Notes under the pieces: model-generated | Told to the model about the DNA's origin: nothing | Seen by the model: the letters and a program-made list of their open reading frames with translations, nothing else | Database searches by the model: none | Program-made: the position numbers and the translations under genes | Part shown: piece by piece, positions 28,313-37,051 of the stretch | Layout of the letters: every line of letters starts with the position of its first letter | Numbering within the stretch: position 1 is the stretch's first letter | Origin: Pseudomonadota bacterium | GTDB taxonomy: Bacteria > Desulfobacterota > Desulfovibrionia > Desulfovibrionales > Desulfomicrobiaceae | NCBI GenBank assembly: GCA_018902545.1 | Contig: JAHIQM010000008.1 | Span: 1-64,000, forward strand | Reading direction: 5' to 3' | DNA length: 64,000 nucleotides

Positions 28313-28684
28313 ATGCGCAATATGAAACACCTCATACCGATCCTGCTGGCCCTCTCCTTCGTCATGTTCTGCGTGCAGGCCGGCTTCGCCCAGGGCATCA
28401 AAGACAGGATGCTCTCCCGCCTGCCTGTCATCAATGAACTCAAAGCCCAGGGCCTCTTGGGTGAAAACAACCAGGGATTTCTGGAGTTCCGCTCCGGAAA
28501 CAAGCCCAATGCCGATGTGATCAACGCCGAAAACAGTGATCGCCAGGAAGTCTACACGGCCATTGCCGCCCGCCAGAACGCCACCCCCGCCTTGGTAGGG
28601 CAGACCCGCGCCGCCCAGATTGCGGAGAAGGAAGCTCCGGGAACATGGATCCAGAGCGCCGACGGTGCGTGGACAAAGAAATAA
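28313..28684 (+). CDS. ydbL: YdbL-like periplasmic protein (DUF1318)
   Basis: 123 residues with a cleavable signal peptide (AGFA before QGIKDRM). The motifs LKAQGLLGENNQGFLE and QNATPALVGQTRAAQIAEKAPG-like end are those of DUF1318/YdbL, thought to chaperone or tune the YdbH-YnbE bridge. I chose the Met behind TGGAG; the ORF-track start 5 codons upstream overlaps the ynbE stop and is also possible. Confidence 0.9.
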   Translation: MRNMKHLIPILLALSFVMFCVQAGFAQGIKDRMLSRLPVINELKAQGLLGENNQGFLEFRSGNKPNADVINAENSDRQEVYTAIAARQNATPALVGQTRAAQIAEKEAPGTWIQSADGAWTKK

Positions 28685-28707
28685 CCCGGCGAAAATAATG
28701 CCCTGAA

Positions 28708-28807
28708 TGGACGAACAGGGACTAACACGGACACGGCCATTATCTCCTGTCCATGCATAGTCCATGTTCGTCCGTGTCCATCCATGCCCGTCCATACCCG
28801 TCCATCC
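28708..28807. repeat. Degenerate GTCCAT/ATGGAC repeat tract with an inverted copy
   Basis: Right half: repeated gtccat and cgtccat units (about eight in 60 bases). Left half: tggacgaacagggac is a near-perfect inverted copy of gtccatgttcgtccg (13/15), so the tract can fold. It fills most of the 235-base gap between ydbL and the EamA gene, which contains no ORF. Confidence 0.65.
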
Positions 28808-28919
28808 AAAATCCACTCCCCCCAAGATCGGCATCGAGACTCCTTGACGGAGCCTCCCCCCTCCCGGTACAGCCTGCCTCCAGTTTCCCGACTTCACCCC
28901 CGCCCGCAAAAGGACGTCC

Positions 28920-29795
28920 ATGAATTCCCGAACCGCACGCGCCAATCTCCTTCTCCTGTTGACCGCCCTGATCTGGGGCGCGGCCTTTGTGGCGCAGCGC
29001 ATGGGCATGGACCACATGGGTCCCCTGACCTTCAACGGCGTCCGTTTCGCCCTCGGAGCCCTGGCGCTTTTGCCTCTCATCGTCATCATGGACAAAAAAC
29101 GCACCACCGTCGCGCCGCAGCTGTCCACCCTGCTCCGAGGCGGAATGCTCATGGGCGGAGCGCTGTTTCTGGGCGCCTGGCTGCAGCAGTTCGGGTTGTG
29201 CTATACCACGGCGGGCAAGGCGGGCTTCATCACCGGGCTGTACGTGGTTTTCGTGCCGCTGATCGGTATCTTCCTCGGGCACCGCTATGGCATTGGCACC
29301 TGGGCCGGGGCGGGGCTGGCCCTTGCCGGGATGTATCTTTTGAGCGTGACCGAGAGCATGAGCATGGACAAGGGCGACGCCCTGGTCCTCATGTCTGCGT
29401 TCTTCTGGGGCATACATGTGCTGCTCATCGGCAAACTGACCAGTGGGCTGGCCGCCGTGGACGCCATCAAGCTGGCCGCAGTGCAGTTCGCCTGCTGCAG
29501 CCTGATCAGCTTGGCCGGCGCAGTTCTCTTCGAGGACATCACCCTCTCCGGACTGCGGGGCGGCCTCATTCCCATCCTCTACGGCGGACTCATGAGCGTG
29601 GGCGTGGCCTACACGCTGCAGGTCGTGGCCCAGCGCGACGCCCGTCCGGCTCCGGCGGCCATCATCCTGAGCCTTGAAGCGGTCTTCGCCGCCGTGGCGG
29701 GATGGATGCTGCTGGGCGAAATCCTCACCACCCAGGCCCTCGTTGGCTGCGCGCTCATGCTGTGCGGCATGATCTGGTCCCAGGCCAGGCCCTGA
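28920..29795 (+). CDS. EamA/DMT-family transporter
   Basis: 291 residues with ten predicted membrane helices in two EamA repeats. The first repeat opens with LLTALIWGAAFVAQR and the second with LMSAFFWGIHVLLIG. The family exports amino acids and other metabolites; the substrate cannot be told. The start ATG is 26 bases after a purine-poor stretch, so the ribosome binding site is weak. Confidence 0.9.
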   Translation: MNSRTARANLLLLLTALIWGAAFVAQRMGMDHMGPLTFNGVRFALGALALLPLIVIMDKKRTTVAPQLSTLLRGGMLMGGALFLGAWLQQFGLCYTTAGKAGFITGLYVVFVPLIGIFLGHRYGIGTWAGAGLALAGMYLLSVTESMSMDKGDALVLMSAFFWGIHVLLIGKLTSGLAAVDAIKLAAVQFACCSLISLAGAVLFEDITLSGLRGGLIPILYGGLMSVGVAYTLQVVAQRDARPAPAAIILSLEAVFAAVAGWMLLGEILTTQALVGCALMLCGMIWSQARP

Positions 29796-29864
29796 GCCAT
29801 TTCCGTCATGCGGCGGTAACTCCTTCGTCACCAATCCGTCCACCTGCGCAGGCCATAATGGCGC

Positions 29865-30704
29865 ATGCGCGCGACCTCTGTCACTTTTTTCCACCGATTG
29901 ATCACCGGTCTGGCGGCATTTCTGGGCTTCGGCTTCTGCCTTTCCTGCATGAGCGTCATGGAGCAGCGCATTGGCCTGGTCGGCAAGGAACTCCGCCTGC
30001 CCCATGCCCAGCCCCCCATCTCCATCCCGCTCATCGGCAAGAATCTCTCCGGAGTGACCTGGAGCAACTCCACCGGGACCCTTTTTGCCGTCACCAACTC
30101 CCCGCAGGTCATCTACGAACTGAGCAAGAAAGGCGAAGTCCTGCGCAGCATCCCTCTCGAAGGCTTTTCCGATACCGAAGACATCACTCATATCGAGGAT
30201 GACCAGTTTGCCGTGATCGAAGAACGCCGGGGCCTGATCCGCCGCGTACGCATCTCGGACAACACCACATCAATACATGCCAAAGACAGTCCAAGCATAG
30301 ACCTCGGCACGCGCCATGAGGACAACAAGGGTTACGAGAGTCTTTTCTTCGACCGATCCAACCGCTCATTTCTGACCATGCTCGAACTTGCGCCCTTCGA
30401 TCTCTTCAGTATCCCCATGGACGGCGCGGGCAGCCCAGCAACGCTGCGGCGCGAACGCCTCAACCTGGCGGTCGATGATGTCGCCGCACTGGCAATCGAC
30501 GCCAAAGGCGAGCTTTGGGTGCTGAGCGAAGCTTCCTCCTGCATTATCCGACAGCCTCGTAACGGCTCCGAGGGCCGACGCATACGTCTTGAGGCCGGCT
30601 CCATCCCCTTTGAACCAGAGGGGCTTGCCTTTGACGATGAAGATAATCTTTTTGTTGTCGGAGAACCCGCAACATTTGTGGTTTTGCGCTTGAAAAACCG
30701 CTAA
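29865..30704 (+). CDS. SdiA-regulated/YjiK-type beta-propeller protein
   Basis: 279 residues. An N-terminal hydrophobic anchor (about 10-30) is followed by a periplasmic domain of short repeats (NLSGVTWSNSTGTLFAVTNSPQ, GFSDTEDITHIEDDQFAV, EPEGLAFDDEDNLFVVGEP) typical of the SdiA-regulated (YjiK) family, a calcium-binding propeller related to phytase and esterase-like domains. Role unknown. It converges on the sulfur operon. Confidence 0.85.
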   Translation: MRATSVTFFHRLITGLAAFLGFGFCLSCMSVMEQRIGLVGKELRLPHAQPPISIPLIGKNLSGVTWSNSTGTLFAVTNSPQVIYELSKKGEVLRSIPLEGFSDTEDITHIEDDQFAVIEERRGLIRRVRISDNTTSIHAKDSPSIDLGTRHEDNKGYESLFFDRSNRSFLTMLELAPFDLFSIPMDGAGSPATLRRERLNLAVDDVAALAIDAKGELWVLSEASSCIIRQPRNGSEGRRIRLEAGSIPFEPEGLAFDDEDNLFVVGEPATFVVLRLKNR

Positions 30705-30752
30705 CTCGTTGACCGGATTTCCTTGTCAGAATGTCGACGATCATCCGGCTTT

Positions 30753-31235
30753 TCAAAGGCCCTGTCGTATCCAGGCTTCATATCCGGCCGGATAGCGAAA
30801 GACATTGATGTATCCCAGACGCACGGCCCAGGCTGCGGCGATTTCGCTGAGCAGTCAGCGAAAGCCCCGGCAGTAGGCCACGATGGTCCTGTCCTTGTCC
30901 GCCCCCAGAACATCCTCGAAGGCCTGCCGCCGGGCAGCGGGCAGGTCGCCCTTGTCCGAGAGGTCCACGGGCAGACTGACCGCGCCAGGCATGTGGCCGG
31001 CGGCAAATTCGTAGTTAAAGCGCACATCGACGAGCAAAACATCCGGGTCGGCGCGCAGCAGCTCGCGCAGCCCGGCGGTGGTGATCAGCCTGTACCCGTC
31101 GCGCTCAGCCGCGCGCTGGGCCTCTTTAAATAGCGGGGAACCGGCTTCCTGATCGGCCAGCCCTGCGGAGACGCAGCAAAGCGCCGTCAGCACGGACAGG
31201 CACATCACTCGTCGCATGAGATGTATGACCCTCAC
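30753..31235 (-). CDS. Exported single-domain rhodanese, candidate selenoprotein (in-frame UGA = Sec127)
   Basis: Read through the TGA at 30855-30857, the frame gives a 160-residue protein: signal peptide, then one rhodanese domain (LLVDVRFNYEFAAGHMPGAVSLPV). It ends YCRGFR-U-LLSEIAAAW...LGYINVFRYPAGYEAW. Two domains of the upstream triple rhodanese read YCGGxxCPLS...LGYTNV.VYPAG.PEW, so the UGA falls exactly on their second cysteine, and similarity continues to the normal stop. GTG start behind AAGGAGG. A 22-base perfect hairpin (30842-30863) holds the UGA. A nonsense mutation or sequencing error are the alternatives. The ORF track stops at the UGA. Confidence 0.75.
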
Positions 31236-31263
31236 GGCACTCCCCCTCCTTGCAGACGTTAAA

Positions 31264-31296
31264 GGCCGCCCTCGCCAGGGCATGACGAAGGCGGCC
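31264..31296 (-). terminator. Hairpin between the two rhodanese genes, possible attenuator
   Basis: GGCCGCC and GGCGGCC pair around a 19-base loop that can itself fold (CCCTGGCGAGGG). Only TTT follows, so termination would be partial, and the last gene could be expressed at a lower level. Confidence 0.45.
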
Positions 31297-31331
31297 ACGA
31301 TTGACGCATTGCGGACAGAAACCAGGCCCCG

Positions 31332-32630
31332 CTACTTCTTGATCTCGAAAGACCCATCGGGTGCGAAGCTGACGTTGGCGTCCACGTAATAGACATCCTT
31401 AAGGTCGGGCCGCATTGCCTGGAACATGTAGAAAGCCTCGCCGCTGCGCGCACCGGTGGTGCAGATGAAGACGATGGGCTTTTCCGCCGTGAACTCGCCG
31501 ATTCTCTTCTCGATCATGTCCACGGTCATGTTCACGGAGCCGGGGATGTGCGCGATGGCGAACTCCGCCGGAGTGCGCGCGTCGATGAGCTGAATGCTGT
31601 TCACATTATTCCTGGCCAGGTCGGCGAAGACAGCGTTGTCGATGCTCCCTTCGGCCGCGCCAGCCTTGAGGGCTCCGGCCGGGGCAGCGGCCTTGGCCGG
31701 TGCCGGGGCGGACGCGGCCTCCTGGGAAGCGCCCTCGGCGGTCCAGACCTTAAGGCCCTTGGCCACCCATTCAGGGTCGCCCGCCGGGTATACGGCAACG
31801 TTGGTGTAGCCCAGGGCTTCGGCCTTCCAGGCGGACTGATGGCTCAAGGGGCACTCCACGCCGCCGCAGTAGAAGATCAGCTTCGCGGTCTTGTCGGCGG
31901 GCAGCACCTGGGCGGCCATCTTGTCGAACTGGCTGTCGGGCAGACTCACGGCCGTGGGAATGTGGCCCTTGTCATAGCGGGGCTGCTTGGGCCGGGAGTC
32001 GATGAGCATCACGTCCTCTATGGGCGTGGTCGAAAGCAGGGCAGTGGCCACGTACGGCTTGACCTGGTCGAGGGTGAGCAGTCGGTGAAACGGCTTAGTC
32101 ACTTTCGCCGGGTCGAGCACAGGCAGGGGCGTGCGCACATCACGTGCCGTCCACACATTGTAGCCCAGGGATTCCCACTCCGGATCCCCGGCGGCATAGA
32201 CCTTGACGTTGGTGTAGCCCAGGCCTTCCGCCTTCCAGGCCGACTGGTGGCTCAAAGGACAGGCCAGTCCGCCGCAATAGAAGACCAGCAGGGTGTTCTT
32301 GTCCGCAGGCAGAACCTCGGCGGCCATCTTGTCAAACTGGCTGTCGGGCATGCTCACGGCAGTGGGGATGTGGCCCTTGTCGTAGCGGGGCTGTTTGGGC
32401 CGGGCGTCGATAATCATGGCCCCCGTCGCCGGGTTCTGGTTCAGCATGGCCTCAAAGACCAGGGGCTTGACGAACTCGATGTCCACCAGGGAATGGTACG
32501 GTGCGGGGACCTTGGCCGGGTCAAGCTGGACAGCCGCGCCCTTGTGGCCGCGTGCGCCGGAACAGCCGGAGAGCAGCCCCAGAAGGAGCGCCACCACAAG
32601 AACATGAAGAATTGATGAATGTCTGCGCAT
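31332..32630 (-). CDS. Triple-rhodanese lipoprotein
   Basis: 432 residues. The signal peptide ends in lipobox LLSGC, then three rhodanese domains follow at about 40-160, 175-290 and 330-430. Domains 1 and 2 are close duplicates, each with IDARPKQPRYDKGHIPTAVS-type or IDSRPKQ-type segments and active-site YCGGLACPLS / YCGGVECPLS. Domain 3 is of another type (FICTTGARSGEA). An Ala/Pro-rich linker separates domains 2 and 3. Anchored in the periplasm, it should bind and pass sulfane sulfur. Start chosen at the Met behind GAGGAG. Fourth-from-start position in the operon suggests delivery to or from the reductase. Confidence 0.88.
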   Translation of the reverse strand: MRRHSSILHVLVVALLLGLLSGCSGARGHKGAAVQLDPAKVPAPYHSLVDIEFVKPLVFEAMLNQNPATGAMIIDARPKQPRYDKGHIPTAVSMPDSQFDKMAAEVLPADKNTLLVFYCGGLACPLSHQSAWKAEGLGYTNVKVYAAGDPEWESLGYNVWTARDVRTPLPVLDPAKVTKPFHRLLTLDQVKPYVATALLSTTPIEDVMLIDSRPKQPRYDKGHIPTAVSLPDSQFDKMAAQVLPADKTAKLIFYCGGVECPLSHQSAWKAEALGYTNVAVYPAGDPEWVAKGLKVWTAEGASQEAASAPAPAKAAAPAGALKAGAAEGSIDNAVFADLARNNVNSIQLIDARTPAEFAIAHIPGSVNMTVDMIEKRIGEFTAEKPIVFICTTGARSGEAFYMFQAMRPDLKDVYYVDANVSFAPDGSFEIKK

Positions 32631-32713
32631 TGCCTTGCTCCTCATCTGATTGTTTTATTGAAAAATCTCAAGTTTCAAAACTGTTAGCCGCAACGACTCT
32701 TGGTACTGCGGGG

Positions 32714-33436
32714 CTAGTCATCTTTATCCTTTTCGGTGGCCACCTGTGCGTGCCACAGCGGGTGATGATGCCGGGCGTAGTGTTCGGACACGTTGCCCGT
32801 GAACATGGACATAAATGCCGGACGTTCCTCGCGGGAGATGGCGGCCATGAAGATGTGCACCAGCAGGCCCGCGAAAACCACACCCACGGTCAGGTAGTGG
32901 ATCACCCGCGACCAGGCCGCCGGGCCGGGGTTGTCCATAGATATGGTTGAAAAGAACATGACTAGGCCCGTAACCACAATCACGACTCCGCCCACCACAG
33001 AGGCCTGGGCGAAGAGCTTCTGCCCGAAGTTGTAGAAGCCCTGGGGCGGCATGTCCGGGGTCAGACCGAAACGCTGCAGCCCTTTGCGGCCCATGGTCAT
33101 TTTCAGGTTCATCTTGACCAGCCAGAGCATGTCGCTGGCCGGGGACACGGTGAAGACCTCTTTCAAAAAGGCCCATGTCTCGCGGCGCTTGAAGAGAACG
33201 TAGGCCAAAAACGCCCCGGCCCAGATCAGGCCGAGGTACTGATGCACCATGAGCAGATTTTCCCCGCCGCCGAAAAGGCTGCGCATCAGGCTCGGAAACC
33301 ACGCGCCCACGGGGTTCAGCTGCTCGTTCTTGATCAGCCCCAGGCCCGTCAGCAGAAGAGCGAACCAGCAGAAGGCGTTGAACCAGTGCATGAAGATGGA
33401 GAGCCTGGTATGTCTGTGAATCATTCTTTCATTCAT
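32714..33436 (-). CDS. PhsC/FdnI-like membrane cytochrome b subunit
   Basis: 240 residues with four or five membrane helices. Histidines in RLSIFMHWFNAF, LLMVHQYLGL and RVIHYLTVGVVF...VHIF fit two b-heme sites as in FdnI and Salmonella PhsC. It would pass quinol electrons to the iron-sulfur subunit. The start is 8 bases after the stop of the ferredoxin gene, with GAGG upstream. The C-terminus is His-rich (YARHHHPLWH). Confidence 0.9.
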   Translation of the reverse strand: MNERMIHRHTRLSIFMHWFNAFCWFALLLTGLGLIKNEQLNPVGAWFPSLMRSLFGGGENLLMVHQYLGLIWAGAFLAYVLFKRRETWAFLKEVFTVSPASDMLWLVKMNLKMTMGRKGLQRFGLTPDMPPQGFYNFGQKLFAQASVVGGVVIVVTGLVMFFSTISMDNPGPAAWSRVIHYLTVGVVFAGLLVHIFMAAISREERPAFMSMFTGNVSEHYARHHHPLWHAQVATEKDKDD

Positions 33437-33444
33437 GGGGCACC

Positions 33445-34200
33445 TCAATCCTTCCCTGGGGCTGACGATTCATGTTCGCTCTCCTCCTTGTCAGGAGAAA
33501 ATATCTGCTTGGCCCACATGACCGCGACCCCCAGGGCAGACAGACCCACCGCCACCTTGACCACCGGATTGACCAGGGTGGCCATGACGGTAAACGCACC
33601 GGGGAATTCCACCTCGCCCGCCCAGTCCGTGGGCGCGGTGGCGGCCACGTAGTACATGTTGGGCTTGGTATCGATGCCACCCTTGGCCAGCACCCGTACG
33701 GCCGGTTTGTCGCGCAACAGGCGGGAGACGTCGCTGTCCGGATCGCTCAAGTCCCCGAAGACCCGGGCCTTGGTCGGACAGGTGTCCACGCAGGCGGGAA
33801 GAAGGCCGCGCTCAAGCCTGCCGGAACTGAAGCAGAAGTCGCACTTGTCCGGCACCCGCTTGTCCGGATGGCGGAAGCGGGCGTCGTAGGGGCAGGCCTT
33901 GATGCAGTTGCCGCACCCGATACACAGCGCCTCGTTGACATGCACGATCCCGTTCTGCGGGTCCTTGTAGGTCGCACCGCTGGGACAGGCCTGCACGCAG
34001 GTCGGGTTGTCGCACTGCATGCACCCCCCCGGCTGGAAGTGGGTGCGGGTCAGGGGCCCCTTAGAGAAGTCGGGGATGGTGTGCTTGATCCAGTTGCGCC
34101 AGTATCCACGGGGCACGTTGTTCTGCACCTTGCACGAGGCCATGCAGGCCTTGCAGTCGATGCACACCGAGGAATCGATGACCATGGCGTATTTCTTCAT
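33445..34200 (-). CDS. Four-cluster iron-sulfur subunit (PhsB/PsrB-like) with C-terminal anchor
   Basis: 251 residues. Four ferredoxin-type cysteine groups can be read: CIDCKACMASC, CMQCDNPTCVQACP, CIGCGNCIKACP and CDFC...CVDTCP. A hydrophobic helix (about 205-225) tethers the protein, as in FdnH. It wires the cytochrome b to the molybdopterin subunit. Its ATG overlaps the stop of the catalytic subunit gene by one base (TGATG). Confidence 0.93.
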   Translation of the reverse strand: MKKYAMVIDSSVCIDCKACMASCKVQNNVPRGYWRNWIKHTIPDFSKGPLTRTHFQPGGCMQCDNPTCVQACPSGATYKDPQNGIVHVNEALCIGCGNCIKACPYDARFRHPDKRVPDKCDFCFSSGRLERGLLPACVDTCPTKARVFGDLSDPDSDVSRLLRDKPAVRVLAKGGIDTKPNMYYVAATAPTDWAGEVEFPGAFTVMATLVNPVVKVAVGLSALGVAVMWAKQIFSPDKEESEHESSAPGKD

Positions 34201-36389
34201 CAGCCCACCCTCCTCGTCACGGTGACCAGGGTTTCATGCATGGCCATGTTTCCGGAAATAAAATCCGAATGGTCTTCCAGCACCTCGGCGATGCTCGCGC
34301 CCCTGTTGTGCACCAGACGCAACTCCGGAGACAGGGCCCCGAAACCCGTGGCCATGTACACCGTTTCCTCCTCCATGCCCTCAAAGAGCCTGAGCGCAAG
34401 CGCAACCTTTCCGGCCGAGCTTTCCACCTCGACCATCTCCCCGTCCTTCAGACCCAGCTTGGCCGCTGGCCGGGGATGCATCCACAAGGTGTTTTCGTCC
34501 TTGAACTCGATGAGCAGGGCGTTGTTGGTGTTGCTGTGGGTGAAAAAGGCCGTGCGCCCCACCACCAGCCTGAAGGCGCCCTCCTTGCGGCGCGGGGCCT
34601 TGTACACGGGCATGGGGTCGAGCCCTTCGTGCGCGTAGCGCTGGTTGAAGAGTTCGATCTTCTGCGCCTGGGTCTTGAGCGGCGAGTCGAAGTAAATGCC
34701 GTAGACCTTGCTCGGGTTGTAGTACACGCCGTCAGCCTTGATGGCCTCAAAGGCTTCGGGGATGCTCTCCAGCTGCGACTTGCGGTATTCGTCCAGAGTG
34801 AAGTCGAAGCTCTCCGGGAAGCCCAGACGCTTGGACAGCTCCGTACAGATCCAGAGCATGTCCCGGCATTCGTACATGGCCGGGACCACGGCGTCGCGCC
34901 ACACGGCGCAGGCGCAGGCCGAGGAGCCCTGCAGGGCGGAGACGGGGTCGTTGCGCTCCAGGAAGCTTGGCGAAGGCAGGACCAGATCCGAGTACCAGGC
35001 CGTGTCGCTCATGACGATGTCCGCGTTGACCACAAAATCCAGGTGATTGAGCATCTCCAGGGTTTTATTGCGGTTGGCTGCGGTCTGCATGAAGTTGGTC
35101 TTGAAGGTGAACCACCCGCGGATGGGATAGGGCTCCCCCTTGATGATGGCGTCGCGCATGAGCTTAAAAGACCCCTCGTGGTGGATGAGGCCCGGAGCCA
35201 TGCCGTGGTCGATGCGGTCGGCGGGGTTGTCGTCGTACCAGGGCACGTCGAAATAAGGGGCGCGCACGCCCACTTCCCGCGCCGCGAGGACGCCGCCGGG
35301 GCGGTCCCAGTTGGACAAGAGAGCGTTGGCGATGGCCATGGAGCGGCGAATCTGCGTGGAGTCCTCGTAGTCCGAGCTGCGCCGACCGGGATAAATCATG
35401 GACGCCGGGGCCGCCGCCGCGATCTCGCGGGCAATGCGGCGGATGTCCTGGGCCGGGATTCCGCATTCCCCGGCCGCCCACTCCGGCGTGTACTGCCGCA
35501 CATGGGCCGCGTATTCATCCAGCCCGAAGAGCATTTTCTCGGCAAAGTCCGGGTCGTAGAGCCGCTCTTCGGTGATGACGCTGGTCAGGGCCAGGAAAAA
35601 GGCCATATCCGTGCCGGGCCGAATGGCGAACCATTCGTCGGCCAGGGCCGCGGTCTTGGTGTAACGCGGGTCCAGAACCACGATCTTGCAGCCGTTCTTG
35701 CGGGCTTCCATGAGATCGATGGTGTCCGGAGTGATGATCGCCTCCAGGGGGTTGGCCCCGGCGATGATGATGTACTTGGAATAAAGCACGTCGGCGTAGG
35801 GAGTCTCCCCGAAGGTGTCCAGGTACGCCCGGTTCTTGCTCAGCAGGCAGAGCGTCTCGTGCGAGGTGATATTATATGAGCCGAAGACCTCGGCGAAGCG
35901 GTTCAGGAACTGGGACTGCATGTCCGAACCCGGAGAAAACATGACCCCGCAACGGGTGTATTTCTCCGCGATGCGCGTGAACTGCTCCGCTGTATGATCG
36001 AGGGCCTGCTCCCAGGTCAGCTGCTGCCATTTGCCCTCCCCGCGAGCGCCCTTGCGCAGGAGCGGTGTTTTCAGGCGGTCGGGGTCATAGAGGTGCTCCA
36101 CGGCTGCATTGCCGCGGGCGCAAAGCATGCCCCTGGATTTGAGGAATTTGGGGTTGGGATCGAGTTTGACCACCCGGCCATTCTGCACTTGCGCGATCAT
36201 GCCGCAACGGTTGAAGCACATGTCGCAGACCGTGTAATGTGAGGTGATCGGAGCCTGCTGTGCCACTCCGGCAGCATGCGCCGAGGACACATAGCCCTTC
36301 AACGCCGGGACGCCAGCGGCGGTGGCTGCGACCGCCGCAGACGCCTGCAGAAATCCGCGTCTGGAGAGTGTTTTCGCTTCGGTTTTCAT
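34200..36389 (-). CDS. Molybdopterin oxidoreductase catalytic subunit (thiosulfate/polysulfide reductase-like, PhsA/PsrA)
   Basis: 729 residues. A twin-arginine signal (SRRGFLQASAAVAATAAG) sends it folded to the periplasm. The N-terminal 4Fe-4S site is CDMCFNRCG...LCARG. ETLCLLSKNRAY carries the probable cysteine ligand to molybdenum, as in PsrA/PhsA. The C-terminal cofactor-binding domain begins near RKEGAFRLVVGR. Start at the ATG behind AAGGGA; the ORF-track start 35 codons earlier would bury the signal. With the b-type membrane subunit the set is most like PhsABC, so thiosulfate is the first substrate guess and polysulfide or another sulfur oxyanion the alternative. Confidence 0.88.
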   Translation of the reverse strand: MKTEAKTLSRRGFLQASAAVAATAAGVPALKGYVSSAHAAGVAQQAPITSHYTVCDMCFNRCGMIAQVQNGRVVKLDPNPKFLKSRGMLCARGNAAVEHLYDPDRLKTPLLRKGARGEGKWQQLTWEQALDHTAEQFTRIAEKYTRCGVMFSPGSDMQSQFLNRFAEVFGSYNITSHETLCLLSKNRAYLDTFGETPYADVLYSKYIIIAGANPLEAIITPDTIDLMEARKNGCKIVVLDPRYTKTAALADEWFAIRPGTDMAFFLALTSVITEERLYDPDFAEKMLFGLDEYAAHVRQYTPEWAAGECGIPAQDIRRIAREIAAAAPASMIYPGRRSSDYEDSTQIRRSMAIANALLSNWDRPGGVLAAREVGVRAPYFDVPWYDDNPADRIDHGMAPGLIHHEGSFKLMRDAIIKGEPYPIRGWFTFKTNFMQTAANRNKTLEMLNHLDFVVNADIVMSDTAWYSDLVLPSPSFLERNDPVSALQGSSACACAVWRDAVVPAMYECRDMLWICTELSKRLGFPESFDFTLDEYRKSQLESIPEAFEAIKADGVYYNPSKVYGIYFDSPLKTQAQKIELFNQRYAHEGLDPMPVYKAPRRKEGAFRLVVGRTAFFTHSNTNNALLIEFKDENTLWMHPRPAAKLGLKDGEMVEVESSAGKVALALRLFEGMEEETVYMATGFGALSPELRLVHNRGASIAEVLEDHSDFISGNMAMHETLVTVTRRVG

Positions 36390-36484
36390 CCCGTGTTCCC
36401 TTGTCGAGCTGTCGGTGGCCGGTTTCAATATTCCTGCTCCTGCATGCATGTTCAGGCTTCGTGGCTGGATCTTAAATCGCGCGA

Positions 36485-36826
36485 TCAGCCGCACTTGGCC
36501 GGGGTCGGGGAGTCTTTGGCACCGTCGTGGACATAGCGGAAAATGTCTTGGCGATCCTCATCGGACATCTTGGACCACTCGTCCTTGCAGGGCAGGTCGC
36601 CGTAGCTCTCGAACACGGCCTTCCACTCGACCTGGGTCTTGGCGTCGGGCCCGAGGTAATGGGCGGGCTTTGCCCCCACGGGATTTTCCATGTGGCACGG
36701 CCGGCAGTTCTGGCGGAACAAAAAACGGCCCTTGCGCGCATTGCCAATTTCGCTGGCCACGGAAATGCCGACATAGGACACCAGGATCAGGGCGGCTGCG
36801 AAGCCGATGAAAGTCTGCTTTTTCAT
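36485..36826 (-). CDS. Periplasmic monoheme c-type cytochrome
   Basis: 113 residues. The signal peptide ends near SVAS, followed by one heme site, CRPCH, in a segment that resembles cytochromes sent with sulfur oxidoreductases. Further cysteines occur near the end (DLPCKDEW, PAKCG), which is unusual and could form a disulfide or bind sulfur. It is the first gene after the sigma54-like promoter, with AGGAG before the ATG, 95 bases upstream of the catalytic subunit gene. Confidence 0.9.
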   Translation of the reverse strand: MKKQTFIGFAAALILVSYVGISVASEIGNARKGRFLFRQNCRPCHMENPVGAKPAHYLGPDAKTQVEWKAVFESYGDLPCKDEWSKMSDEDRQDIFRYVHDGAKDSPTPAKCG

Positions 36827-36900
36827 GATGCACTCCTGTTCATATTAAATTGAATGAAAGGTTATTTGTGAGAGTATTGCCTGAAATTCTAAACATCGTA

Positions 36901-36918
36901 AAGCAGGACGCATACCAA
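36901..36918 (-). promoter_or_regulatory. Sigma54 (-24/-12) promoter of the sulfur reductase operon
   Basis: On the minus strand the sequence reads TTGGTATG-CGTC-CTGCTT. The GG and GC are spaced by 10 bases, and it fits TGGYRYR-N4-TTGCW with one mismatch. Transcription would start about 65 bases before the cytochrome gene. The divergent gene encodes a sigma54 activator. Confidence 0.65.
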
Positions 36919-37013
36919 CAGTACAATTTCCTGCGGATCCTACTTATCTTACTGATTTATAAGAGCAAAAAATTTAAAGATACAGCGTGACACGACAAAG
37001 CAGCATTGACAAC

Positions 37014-37051
37014 TGTTTAATCATGTAGCACCTGTTAGATAGTTTTAAACA
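37014..37051. promoter_or_regulatory. Possible enhancer site for the divergent activator
   Basis: TGTTTAA and TTAAACA form an inverted pair 24 bases apart, roughly 100-150 bases upstream of the sigma54-like promoter, the usual distance for an activator site. The gap 36827-37107 is AT-rich and has no ORF. Confidence 0.35.

Noticed and set aside
28708-28807. CRISPR array
   Set aside because: Repeat units are 6-12 bases, degenerate and without spacers. No cas genes are in the window.
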